Source: Candidatus Niyogibacteria bacterium | GTDB lineage: Bacteria > Patescibacteriota > Minisyncoccia > JACROR01 | Assembly (NCBI GenBank): GCA_016186495.1 | Contig: JACPLO010000001.1 | Coordinates: 110,753 to 167,227 of the forward strand | Length of the DNA: 56,475 bases | Direction: 5' to 3' | In this document: piece by piece, positions 46,721 through 54,849 of the stretch | How the letters are laid out: each line of letters starts with the position of its first letter | Position numbering within the stretch: the stretch's first letter is position 1 | Made by a program: the position numbers and the translations under genes | The notes under the pieces: model-generated | Database searches by the model: none | Seen by the model: the letters and a program-made list of their open reading frames with translations, nothing else | What the model was told of the DNA's origin: nothing

Positions 46721-47872
46721 ATGGAAGAAATAAACATAAAACCGTCTATAATCATTTTTTCCACCGCTTATTTGCCGTTCGTGGGAGGAGCGGAAATCGC
46801 CGTTAAAGAAATAACCGACCGGATCAATAATTTTCAATTTGATATGATTACCGCCCGTTTAGGCGGAAAATTGCCGAAAAGCGAAAGAATAGGCAATGTT
46901 AATGTTTATCGGATAGGTTTTGGCGTTCCAATGCTGGATAAATATCTGCTGCCGTTTTGGGGCTGTTTTAAAGCTCATAATTTGCATAAAAAAAAACATT
47001 ATCGCGCTTTATGGTCAATTATGGCTTCTTACGCCGGTTTTGGCGCTCTATTTTTTAAAATTTTTCAGCCAAAAATCCCGTTTGTTTTAACTTTGCAGGA
47101 AGGGGATTCGGAAAAACATATTTTAAAACGAGTGGGCATTTTTTATTCTCTTTGGAAAAAAATTTTTAAGAAAGCCGACTATATCCAGGCGATCAGCAAT
47201 TATCTGGCGGATTTTGCGAGGCGATATGGCGCGGTTTGCCCGATTGAAGTGGTGCCGAACGGAGTGGACATAAATAAATTCACCCCGCCAAATTTTCAGA
47301 AAAAATTTAGCGGAGCAAAAAAAGCAAAAGAAGAAAAAATTATTATTACTGTTTCGCGCTTGGTTGAAAAAAACGCGGTTCAAGATATTGTGGAGGCGAT
47401 GAAATATCTACCGGAAAATGTTAAGTTGTTTATCCTTGGAAACGGCTTGGAAGAAAAAAATCTCAAATCTTTAATTTCAAATCTCAAAATTAAAGACAGA
47501 GTTTCTATGTTCGGCGCAATTTCCCATAAAGAATTGCCGAAATATCTGGCTAGGGCCGATATTTTTATCCGTCCTTCGCTTTCCGAAGGAATGGGAAATT
47601 CGTTTATTGAAGCAATGGCAGCCGGCCTTCCGGTGATCGGCACGCCGGTCGGAGGCATTGTTGATTTTTTGAAAGATGGAGAGACCGGCTTGTTCTGCAA
47701 AGTCCGCGATCCAAAAAGCATCGCGGAGAAAGTGAAAATGCTTTTAGCCGATAACCGCTTAAGGCAGAAAATTATTTCAAATGCCCAAAGATTGGTTTTT
47801 GAAAAATACGGCTGGGATAAAATAAGCAATCAAATGAACCAGCTATTGACACAAATTTCCAAAGGATTATAA
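46721..47872 (+). CDS. GT4-family glycosyltransferase
   Basis: 383 aa. The acceptor domain begins IIFSTAYLPFVGGAEIAVKEITDRI. The donor domain has ITVSRLVEKNAVQDIVEAMKYLP and RPSLSEGMGNSFIEAMAAGLPVIGTPVGG, with an intact E-x7-E. Between the domains, residues about 187-200 (TPPNFQKKFSGAKKAKE) are encoded by an imperfect palindrome (about 47283-47314) that may be a decayed copy of the genome's palindromic elements. It is divergent from the GT4 gene at 45509. Confidence 0.88.
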   Translation: MEEINIKPSIIIFSTAYLPFVGGAEIAVKEITDRINNFQFDMITARLGGKLPKSERIGNVNVYRIGFGVPMLDKYLLPFWGCFKAHNLHKKKHYRALWSIMASYAGFGALFFKIFQPKIPFVLTLQEGDSEKHILKRVGIFYSLWKKIFKKADYIQAISNYLADFARRYGAVCPIEVVPNGVDINKFTPPNFQKKFSGAKKAKEEKIIITVSRLVEKNAVQDIVEAMKYLPENVKLFILGNGLEEKNLKSLISNLKIKDRVSMFGAISHKELPKYLARADIFIRPSLSEGMGNSFIEAMAAGLPVIGTPVGGIVDFLKDGETGLFCKVRDPKSIAEKVKMLLADNRLRQKIISNAQRLVFEKYGWDKISNQMNQLLTQISKGL

Positions 47873-47987
47873 TAAAAATAGCAATAAAATAACGGCGATT
47901 TCTTGTAAGAAAAGGGCACTGGCTATTTTAAACATTAAAATTCCGGCGCGACTCTATTCTTAAAGAAGCGCGTGAAGCAAGGTTTTT

Positions 47988-48011
47988 CCGCATGAAAAAT
48001 GCGGTTTTTTT
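47988..48011 (+). terminator. Intrinsic terminator after the glycosyltransferase gene
   Basis: CCGCAT (47988-47993) pairs with ATGCGG (47999-48004), loop GAAAA, then T7. Confidence 0.88.
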
Positions 48012-48066
48012 ACAAAAGAACCTTGAAAATTTAATTTTTTTTTCTAAAAAAGGAGGTGAAAAAAAA

Positions 48067-48510
48067 ATGAGAAAGATAATATTATTGGCGATCTTAATAA
48101 AAGTTTTTTTTCTTTTTTTAGTTTTATCAGCTTTTGGCGCGAAGCTCCCCGATAAGGCCGTGACAGATTATTATTCTTTAAAAGAATATCAGCTTTTAAA
48201 AACGGAAATATTTTCGGCTGTTCCTTGGATTTCGGTGGAAATTTTTACGGCTGGATTTAAGGCTGAACAAGAAAAAATAACTTTAGTTAAGGATATGAGG
48301 GAAAATCGGATTATGGCTGTTTACCATCAGAAAACAGATGATCAGAAAATTGAAATTGTCGGTTGCCATGCGGATCTTGATTATTTGGAAATGATGAGAA
48401 AAGGGCAACCCAGTTGGATGACTTTTGAATCGGAACATTGCCGGGAAGAAATAAGCAATTTTCTTCATATTTTTGGCAAAATTTATCAGAAAAAATATGG
48501 TAAAGAATAA
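48067..48510 (+). CDS. Exported protein of unknown function
   Basis: 147 aa from ATG 48067, chosen for its strong SD (AAAAGGAGGTGA); an in-frame ATG at 47992 lies in the terminator. An N-terminal signal helix (IILLAILIKVFFLFLVLSAFGA) precedes a soluble domain with two Cys (EIVGCHADLDYLEMM and FESEHCREE) that could form a disulfide. Family not recognised. It is the first of three small exported genes with unusually strong SDs. Confidence 0.7.
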   Translation: MRKIILLAILIKVFFLFLVLSAFGAKLPDKAVTDYYSLKEYQLLKTEIFSAVPWISVEIFTAGFKAEQEKITLVKDMRENRIMAVYHQKTDDQKIEIVGCHADLDYLEMMRKGQPSWMTFESEHCREEISNFLHIFGKIYQKKYGKE

Positions 48511-48522
48511 AGAGGTGATGAA

Positions 48523-48606
48523 ATGAAAAAGAAAAAATCTTTATTACTTTGGATATTTTTTGTAGTTATAGTGATAATATCTTTCATCAAAATAAGATGG
48601 AAATAA
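48523..48606 (+). CDS. 27-aa single-helix membrane peptide
   Basis: MKKKKSLLLWIFFVVIVI followed by ISFIKIRWK, stop. The SD AGAGGTGA lies 12 bp after the previous stop. The peptide is one membrane helix with Lys-rich ends. Its place between two exported proteins with the same SD style supports real translation. It could be a small membrane regulator or a toxin-like peptide; function unknown. Confidence 0.6.
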   Translation: MKKKKSLLLWIFFVVIVIISFIKIRWK

Positions 48607-48638
48607 GATAAAAATTTTTTCAGGAAAGGAGGTAAAAA

Positions 48639-49361
48639 ATGAAAAGAATATTTTGGATTTTTGCGGCAGTTTTTTTTAGTTTAACTGTTGCGAGCGTAAG
48701 CAACACATACGCCGTAAATAATTTACAAAATCAAGATGAAATAGTAATAGAAAGCCTTCAGGATCATACTGAAGATAGGGAAAAACATAATAGTGTTTTA
48801 ACCATCATTCGTAATGATGGTGATTTGGAAGAAGCAAAAAAAATCGCTTTCAGTATAAAGAACAAAGGATTAAAATGGTTGACGTTCCATAATATTATTA
48901 GTGATGGATATGTGAAAAAAGGGAAAATAGAGGATGCTGTTTCTTTAATGTTTTCTATTGTTGATGAATTCGGATTTCATCCGAATTATCTGGAAAGTCT
49001 TAGGGGATTTTTATTAGGAGATTTAATCGTTTCCGTGATTGATTCTCCATCGTTGGACGATAAAGAAAAATTAAAAAAATCTATCTTTATTGTTTCAAAA
49101 TTAAATAAATCTTTTTATCGCGCAATGGCGATAGAAAGAGCTGTTATCAGATTTTCTGATAAAAAAACAATAGATTCATTTTTGTCAGAAATTGGGTATA
49201 AGATTGATAGAGTCGGCTCTGCCGATCTTTACCATGAGTTACAAATTATATATAAAAAACAAAATTTGAGCCTGATATGTATATTTTCAGGAGATGTTGT
49301 TCATAGAGTATTTCATGAATATTCTTTCGAGCAGTTAGAAGAATTAATGGATTCCAGATGA
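48639..49361 (+). CDS. Exported helical-repeat-like protein
   Basis: 240 aa with a signal peptide (RIFWIFAAVFFSLTVASVSNTYA) and SD AAAGGAGGT. The mature part is all-helical, with segments such as GDLEEAKKIAFSIKNKGLKWLTFHNIISDGYVKKGKIEDAVSLMFSI that recall TPR/SEL1-like repeats. Similar exported repeats often bind peptides or proteins. The exact family is unknown. A strong terminator follows. Confidence 0.65.
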   Translation: MKRIFWIFAAVFFSLTVASVSNTYAVNNLQNQDEIVIESLQDHTEDREKHNSVLTIIRNDGDLEEAKKIAFSIKNKGLKWLTFHNIISDGYVKKGKIEDAVSLMFSIVDEFGFHPNYLESLRGFLLGDLIVSVIDSPSLDDKEKLKKSIFIVSKLNKSFYRAMAIERAVIRFSDKKTIDSFLSEIGYKIDRVGSADLYHELQIIYKKQNLSLICIFSGDVVHRVFHEYSFEQLEELMDSR

Positions 49362-49400
49362 TTAATGATTATTGATGATTATAGTTAAATAAAGATAATA

Positions 49401-49434
49401 AAAGGGTTGTTATAAAAAACAACCCTTTTTTTTT
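49401..49434 (+). terminator. Intrinsic terminator of the exported-protein cluster
   Basis: AAAGGGTTGTT (49401-49411) pairs perfectly with AACAACCCTTT (49418-49428), followed by T8. Confidence 0.92.
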
Positions 49435-49445
49435 ACGCAATTTTA

Positions 49446-49600
49446 CCCCGTTAAAAATAAGACGCAAACGTTATTACTTTAAATTTACGATATATCGAAA
49501 ATGGAATGTGAATAGTATATAAACTTAACCGACTGGATGTGTTTATTTACATTAAAGGAACGAACAAATTGTTTTCAAGCGTTTGCGATTTCTAACGGGG
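49446..49600. repeat. MITE-like element upstream of pheS (copy J1)
   Basis: The left end CCCCGTTAAAAATAAGACGC (49446-49465, then AAACG) is roughly inverted at the right end (about 49580-49600: CGTTTGCGATTTCTAACGGGG). The ends pair over about 20 positions with a short gap. It is noncoding and 155 bp long. Confidence 0.5.
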
Positions 49601-49604
49601 TTTA

Positions 49605-49639
49605 CCCCATTAAATAGTTGCGAAGCAAATTTAACGGGG
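49605..49639. repeat. Palindromic element upstream of pheS (copy J2, reverse orientation)
   Basis: Arms CCCCATTAAAT (49605-49615, one mismatch) and ATTTAACGGGG (49629-49639) around AGTTGCGAAGCAA. Intergenic, the same orientation as the mutM copy. Confidence 0.8.
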
Positions 49640-49647
49640 TTTACCGG

Positions 49648-49676
49648 TTGCGATAAGCGTTTTTTTATCGTAAAAT
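49648..49676 (+). promoter_or_regulatory. pheS promoter, leaderless type
   Basis: TTGCGA (49648-49653), 17 bp, TAAAAT (49671-49676), with 6 bp to ATG 49683. A small CGATAA/TTATCG inverted repeat lies between the boxes. Confidence 0.5.
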
Positions 49677-49682
49677 AAAAGA

Positions 49683-50720
49683 ATGGATTCCATTGATCAA
49701 ATTCAAAAAACGGCCTTAAAAGACATTGAAAAAGCCGCTGATGAAGAGGCTTTAAAATCATTAAAGATTGAATATCTCGGCCGGAAAGGAAAGCTTACTA
49801 AAATTTTAAGGGAATTGAAGAATTTAGCGGTTGAAGAGCGTGTTTTAACCGGAAAAAAAGCTAATTTGCTTCGCCGGGAACTGGAGGAAAATTTTAACAA
49901 AAAAGAAAATTTATTGAAAGCGCGGATAAAAAAGACGGCTTTTTCAGAAGAACAGATTGACGTTACTTTGCCGGGCAGAAAGACGCTGATCGGCCATCTT
50001 CATCCTTTGACTAAAATAAGGAATGAAGTGGAAGAAATTTTTACGGCTTTGGGATTTGTTGTCGCCGAAGGGCCGGAAATGGAAACCGAACATTATAATT
50101 TTGACGCTTTGAATATTCCGGCTGACCATCCGGCGCGCGAAATGTGGGATACTTTTTGGGTTGATGAAACCGGCGCGGCAAACGGAAAAAAATTTTTGCT
50201 CCGCGTCCATACTTCGCCCGTCCAGATCCGTTATATGGAAACTCATCAGCCGCCGTTTCGCCTGATCGCGCCGGGAAAAGTTTTCAGATACGAAGCCACG
50301 GACGCTTCGCACGATATCCAATTTTATCAGGTTGAGGGACTGATTGTCGGTAAAGATACCAGCGCGGCTAATTTCAAGAATCTTATTCCTGTTTTTTTTA
50401 AAAAACTTTTTAATAAAGAAGTTAAAATCAGGCTTCGGCCGAGTTATTTCCCTTTTGTTGAACCGGGTTTTGAAGTGGATATGTCTTGCATCCAATGCGC
50501 GGGAAAAGGATGTCCGGTTTGCTCCAGAACCGGCTGGCTGGAAATTATGGGCGCGGGAATGGTTCATCCTAATGTTTTTAAGGCGGTTGGTTATAATCCG
50601 CGGCTTTGGCAAGGCATTGCTTTTGGCGTCGGATTGGACAGGATCGCGATGATGAAATATAAAATTCCGGATATCAGATTTTTTCACGCCAATGACATCA
50701 GATTTCTTAAACAATTTTAA
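49683..50720 (+). CDS. pheS: Phenylalanyl-tRNA synthetase alpha subunit
   Basis: 345 aa. The N-terminal coiled coil (about 1-85) binds tRNA-Phe. Catalytic core motifs are HPLTKIRNEVEEIFTALGFVVAEGPEMETEHYNFDALNIP, LLRVHTSPVQIRYM, KVFRYEATDASHDIQFYQVEGL (motif 2) and GVGLDRIAMMKYKIPDIR (motif 3). An insert with two CxxC pairs (CIQCAGKGCPVC) is seen in many bacterial homologues. It forms a heterotetramer with PheT, encoded 6 bp downstream. Confidence 0.96.
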   Translation: MDSIDQIQKTALKDIEKAADEEALKSLKIEYLGRKGKLTKILRELKNLAVEERVLTGKKANLLRRELEENFNKKENLLKARIKKTAFSEEQIDVTLPGRKTLIGHLHPLTKIRNEVEEIFTALGFVVAEGPEMETEHYNFDALNIPADHPAREMWDTFWVDETGAANGKKFLLRVHTSPVQIRYMETHQPPFRLIAPGKVFRYEATDASHDIQFYQVEGLIVGKDTSAANFKNLIPVFFKKLFNKEVKIRLRPSYFPFVEPGFEVDMSCIQCAGKGCPVCSRTGWLEIMGAGMVHPNVFKAVGYNPRLWQGIAFGVGLDRIAMMKYKIPDIRFFHANDIRFLKQF

Positions 50721-50726
50721 ATAAAA

Positions 50727-52820
50727 ATGAGAGTAAGTTATAATTGGTTACAATCTTTTTTTGCCAAAGAATTGCCAAAACCGGAAAAATTAGCGGAGCT
50801 TTTGACGCTTCATTCTTTTGAAGTTGAAAATTTAGAAAAAAAGAGCGGAGATTTTCTTCTGGATATTGATGTTTTGCCCAACCGAAAACATGATTGTTTA
50901 TCGCATATCGGAATCGCGAGAGAAATCGCCGCCATTCTTAATTATGAAATTAAAAATACAAAGCGTGAGATTCAAAACAAATCAAAAATTCACCCCGTTA
51001 AATTTGCTTCGCAACTATTTAACGGGGTAAACCCCGTTAAATTTGCTTCACGGTTATTTAACGGGATAAAAATTCAGGAGCCAAAATTATGTTTTCGTTA
51101 CATCGGAGCGATAATTCAGGGAATAAAAACCGGGCCTTCGCCGGAATGGCTCAAAGAACGGCTGGAAGTCCTTGGCCAGAGAACAATTAATAATATTGTT
51201 GACGCCGTTAATTACGCGATGCTGGAATTAGGACAGCCGCTTCATGCTTTTGACGCCGATAAAATAGAAGGAGTAATTATGGTCAGAAGAGCGGAAAATG
51301 AAGAAAAAATAGAAACTTTGGATAATGAAAAAATTAAGCTGGATAAAGATGTATTGGTGATCGCGGATAATAAAAGCCTTTTAGCCATCGCCGGCATTAA
51401 AGGCGGAAAAAAAGCGGAAATAACCGAAAATACGAAAAATATTATTTTGGAAGCGGCTAATTTTGAGCCGGTGAACATCAGAAAAACTTCGCGCCGAATC
51501 GGTTTAGTTACTGATTCTTCTCTTCGATTTTCCGCCGGCCTTGATCCTGAATTAGCCAAAGAAGCGATGGAACGAGTAATCAATTTAATCATTCAAATTG
51601 CCGGCGGCCGCCAATCAGAGCCATTCAAAGACTTTTTCCTTAAAAAAAGAAAAATTTCTGCCATTCCGTTAAACTTAAAAAAAATTAATTCGGTTTTAGG
51701 CGCGGACATCAGCCGGCCGGAAGTTAAAAATATCTTAACGCGGCTCGGCTGTTCGATTAAAGAAAAAAAAGGAAATATTTTTCTGGTTACTCCTCCTTCT
51801 TTCCGGCTGGATTTGGAAATAGGAGAAGATTTAATTGAAGAAGTCGGAAGAATCCGCGGTTATGATAAAATAACCGCTTGTCCGGCTAAAGTTGAACTTT
51901 CTGATTTTCCAAAAAATGAAACGGCGGTTTTGCGTTCCCGTTTTAAGGACCGTTTGAAAGCGTTGGGTTTCAGTGAGGCGTATAATTATTCTTTCGCGGG
52001 AGAAAAAGAAATCGGTTTTTTTGGAAACAACCGGAATATCTTTAAATTAAAAAATCCCTCCAAACCCGAATTTGCTTTCCTCCGGCCTTCTTTACTTTTT
52101 GGTTTAGCTGCCGTTCTGGAAAAAAATTTAAAATATGAGAAAACCTTGAAGTTTTTTGAGATCGGGAAGATTTTCTGCCAAAAAGAAGAAGAAAAATTGT
52201 CTTTAGCGACAGCTTCTTTGGATTGGCGGGAAAGCCAGGAAGCGTTTTTTGAATTGAAAGGCGCGCTTTGTTCGTTTTTGGAATCTTTTGGTTTAACCGA
52301 TTACTGGTTTGACGACGCGTTTTCGCCGGGCGACCAATTTTTACCGGGAGGTTTTTTTCATCCTTATCAGGCAAGCGAGATTAAAATAGGAGAAAAAAAA
52401 ATCGGTTTAATCGGCGCCCTTCATCCGGAAGCAGGGAAAGAATTTAAAATTAAGGGAAAAGCGGCGTTTTCCGAACTTGATTTTGATTTGCTTTTAAATC
52501 TGGTTGCCGAAGAAAATGAATATCTGCCGATTTCAAAATATCCGGCGGTGACGCGGGATTTAGCGATTTTGGTGCCGATAGAAACTAAAATGGCGGAAGT
52601 GGCGGACGTGATTGAAAACAGCGGCGGAGAATTTTTGATTGACGCGGACCTTTTTGACGTTTATCAGGGAAAAGAACTTGAGGAAGAAAAGAAAAATTTT
52701 GCTTTTCATTTGATTTTTCAAAGCCAAGAAAAAACTTTGAGCGATCAAGAAGTTGACAGATTAATGGAAAAAATCATTAAAGCGCTAGAAGAAAATCCGG
52801 CGTGGGAAACGAGAAAATAA
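50727..52820 (+). CDS. pheT: Phenylalanyl-tRNA synthetase beta subunit, EMAP-less, with element insertion
   Basis: 697 aa; typical bacterial PheT is about 790-800 aa. After VSYNWLQSFF and HSFEVENLEKK it passes directly to LDIDVLPNRKHDCLSHIGIAREIAA, so the EMAP-like tRNA-binding domain is missing. B3/B4 editing, B5, the catalytic-like core and the C-terminal anticodon-binding (FDX-ACB) domain with YPAVTRDLAILVP are present. Residues about 89-114 (HPVKFASQLFNGVNPVKF and on) are encoded by two tandem palindromic elements (50993-51066), just ahead of the B3/B4 domain. Confidence 0.95.
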   Translation: MRVSYNWLQSFFAKELPKPEKLAELLTLHSFEVENLEKKSGDFLLDIDVLPNRKHDCLSHIGIAREIAAILNYEIKNTKREIQNKSKIHPVKFASQLFNGVNPVKFASRLFNGIKIQEPKLCFRYIGAIIQGIKTGPSPEWLKERLEVLGQRTINNIVDAVNYAMLELGQPLHAFDADKIEGVIMVRRAENEEKIETLDNEKIKLDKDVLVIADNKSLLAIAGIKGGKKAEITENTKNIILEAANFEPVNIRKTSRRIGLVTDSSLRFSAGLDPELAKEAMERVINLIIQIAGGRQSEPFKDFFLKKRKISAIPLNLKKINSVLGADISRPEVKNILTRLGCSIKEKKGNIFLVTPPSFRLDLEIGEDLIEEVGRIRGYDKITACPAKVELSDFPKNETAVLRSRFKDRLKALGFSEAYNYSFAGEKEIGFFGNNRNIFKLKNPSKPEFAFLRPSLLFGLAAVLEKNLKYEKTLKFFEIGKIFCQKEEEKLSLATASLDWRESQEAFFELKGALCSFLESFGLTDYWFDDAFSPGDQFLPGGFFHPYQASEIKIGEKKIGLIGALHPEAGKEFKIKGKAAFSELDFDLLLNLVAEENEYLPISKYPAVTRDLAILVPIETKMAEVADVIENSGGEFLIDADLFDVYQGKELEEEKKNFAFHLIFQSQEKTLSDQEVDRLMEKIIKALEENPAWETRK
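50993..51066. repeat. Two tandem palindromic elements inside pheT (copy K)
   Basis: Unit 1: arms CCCCGTTAAAT (50993-51003) and ATTTAACGGGG (51017-51027) around TTGCTTCGCAACT. Unit 2: CCCCGTTAAAT (51032-51042) and ATTTAACGGG (51056-51065) around a diverged core. The 4-nt spacer makes the unit period 39 bp, so both are read in the same frame (PVKFASxLFNG). Confidence 0.88.
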
Positions 52821-52821
52821 T

Positions 52822-54765
52822 ATGCTAAAAAAACAAGAAAAATCAAAAAAAGAAGAAAATAAATATACCGCTAAAGATATTTATGTTTTAGAGGGACTTG
52901 AGCCGGTCAGGAAGCGGCCGGGAATGTATATTGGTTCCACTGGCGTTGACGGTTTGCATCATCTTATTTGGGAAGTGGTGGATAATTCCATCGATGAGGC
53001 AATGGGCGGTTTTGCTAAAAATATTTCCGTTATTTTTTTGCCGGACAATAAGATAACGGTGATTGATGACGGCCGCGGCATTCCGGTGGACACCCATAAG
53101 CAGACTAAAAAATCGGCTTTAGAAACGGTGATGACCACGCTTCACGCCGGCGGTAAATTCGGCGGGGAAGCTTACAAAGTGGCCGGCGGGCTTCATGGCG
53201 TGGGTGTTTCGGTGGTTAACGCCCTTTCCGAATATTTGGTCGTGGAAGTTTGCCGCGACGGAGAAAAATGGCAGCAGGAATATCAGAGAGGAAAAGCAAA
53301 AAGCAAAGTAAAAAAAATCGGCGTTTGTAAAAATTCCGGCACGGCCGTCACTTTTAAGCCGGATAAGGAAATTTTTAAAACAATAGTTTTTGATTGGGAT
53401 CGCGTTTTGGAACACCTTCGGCAGCAGGCTTATCTTACGGCGGGAGTCCGCATTTCTATTTATGATAAACGGGAAAAAGATCCGCTTTCGCACCGCGGTT
53501 ATTCTTTTTATTTTGAAGGCGGAATCAAGTCTTACGTGCGCTATATCAATCGGCATTTTTTGGCTAAACAAGAGACGATATTTTACGTGAATAAAACAAT
53601 GGAAGACATTCAGGTGGAAGTAGCGCTCCAATACATTGATGATTTACAAGCCAAAGAATTGGGATTTGCCAATAATATTTATACGCCGGAAGGCGGAATG
53701 CATTTAACCGGTTTTCGGACCGCGCTTACCAGAACGCTTAATAATTATGCCAAAGCCAATAAATTAATAAAATCCGGCGAAGACACTTTTACCGGCGATG
53801 ACGTCCGGGAAGGCTTGAGCGCGATTATTTCCATAAAATTAAGAGAGCCGCAATTTGAAGGCCAAACTAAAGCCAAGCTGGGCAATCCTGAAGCCAGAAG
53901 CGCGGTGGAGAGCGTTTTTGATGAAGCTTTTTCCGCTTTTTTGGAAGAATATCCCCAGGAAGCGCGCTCGATTATGGAAAAAACGCTTCTCGCCATGAAA
54001 GCCAGAAAAGCCGCGAAAGCGGCTAAAGAAACGGTCTTAAGAAAAGGTATTTTAGAAGGGCTGGCTCTTCCTGGAAAATTGGCGGATTGCCAGACTCGCG
54101 ACGCCAGCGAAGCGGAATTATTTATCGTGGAAGGAGATTCGGCCGGCGGTTCGGCAAAAATGGCGCGCGATCGCCGGCTTCAGGCAATTTTAGCTTTGCG
54201 GGGAAAGATTTTAAACGTGGAAAAAGCGCGGCTGGATAAAATGCTTGCCTCCAAAGAAATCAAACATTTGATTATCGCGTTAGGCGCCGCCATCGCGGAG
54301 GATTTCAACATTGAAAAATTAAGATACCATAAAATTATCGTTATGACCGATGCCGATGTCGACGGTTCTCACATCCAGACTTTACTTTTGACTCTTTTTT
54401 ACCGCTATTATTTGCCGGTGATTGAAGCGGGATATCTTTTTATTGCCCAGCCGCCGCTTTATCAGATTCAAAAAGGCAAAACCGCGCGTTATGTTTATAA
54501 TGAAAAAGAAAAAGAACAAGCGTTGAAAGAATTAGGCGGTCCAGAAGGTTTAAATATCCAAAGATATAAAGGTCTGGGTGAAATGAATCCCGAACAGCTC
54601 TGGGAAACGACGATGGATCCGAAAGTCAGAATTCTTAAACAAATCAACATCAAAGATGCCGAAGAGGCTGAACACACTTTTGATGTTTTAATGGGCACGG
54701 AAGTGCCGCCCCGAAAACTTTTTATTCAGACTCACGCAAAAGAGGTGAAGAATCTGGATGTTTGA
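52822..54765 (+). CDS. gyrB: DNA gyrase subunit B
   Basis: 647 aa. The GHKL ATPase domain has EVVDNSIDEAMGGF, DDGRGIPVDTH and GLHGVGVSVVNALSEYL. A transducer domain follows, and the TOPRIM domain has FIVEGDSAGGSAKMARDR and MTDADVDGSHIQTLLLTLFYR. The tail IQRYKGLGEMNPEQLWETTMDP is present. It introduces negative supercoils with GyrA, which is not in the window. It starts 1 bp after the pheT stop. Confidence 0.97.
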   Translation: MLKKQEKSKKEENKYTAKDIYVLEGLEPVRKRPGMYIGSTGVDGLHHLIWEVVDNSIDEAMGGFAKNISVIFLPDNKITVIDDGRGIPVDTHKQTKKSALETVMTTLHAGGKFGGEAYKVAGGLHGVGVSVVNALSEYLVVEVCRDGEKWQQEYQRGKAKSKVKKIGVCKNSGTAVTFKPDKEIFKTIVFDWDRVLEHLRQQAYLTAGVRISIYDKREKDPLSHRGYSFYFEGGIKSYVRYINRHFLAKQETIFYVNKTMEDIQVEVALQYIDDLQAKELGFANNIYTPEGGMHLTGFRTALTRTLNNYAKANKLIKSGEDTFTGDDVREGLSAIISIKLREPQFEGQTKAKLGNPEARSAVESVFDEAFSAFLEEYPQEARSIMEKTLLAMKARKAAKAAKETVLRKGILEGLALPGKLADCQTRDASEAELFIVEGDSAGGSAKMARDRRLQAILALRGKILNVEKARLDKMLASKEIKHLIIALGAAIAEDFNIEKLRYHKIIVMTDADVDGSHIQTLLLTLFYRYYLPVIEAGYLFIAQPPLYQIQKGKTARYVYNEKEKEQALKELGGPEGLNIQRYKGLGEMNPEQLWETTMDPKVRILKQINIKDAEEAEHTFDVLMGTEVPPRKLFIQTHAKEVKNLDV

Positions 54766-54789
54766 CAAAAAATATAAAATAAATATAAT
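54762..54789 (+). promoter_or_regulatory. Promoter of the KH-domain gene, overlapping the gyrB stop
   Basis: TTGACA (54762-54767) includes the gyrB TGA stop; 16 bp later comes TATAAT (54784-54789). The leader is about 54 nt. Confidence 0.65.
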
Positions 54790-54849
54790 GTGATTAGTTT
54801 AAGTAAAAGGTCGATTGTTCATGAAAGTTGTTAAGATAGAAATTCTAAT

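Larger units (their letters stand above)
49362..49682. other. Gene-free interval holding repeats and the pheS promoter
   Basis: It contains a terminator, a 155-bp MITE-like element, a 35-bp palindromic element and the pheS promoter. No ORF with coding character. Confidence 0.6.

Noticed and set aside
47992-48066. Upstream start (ATG 47992) for the exported 147-aa protein.
   Set aside because: It lies in the terminator hairpin; ATG 48067 has a perfect SD and yields a signal peptide at the N-terminus.
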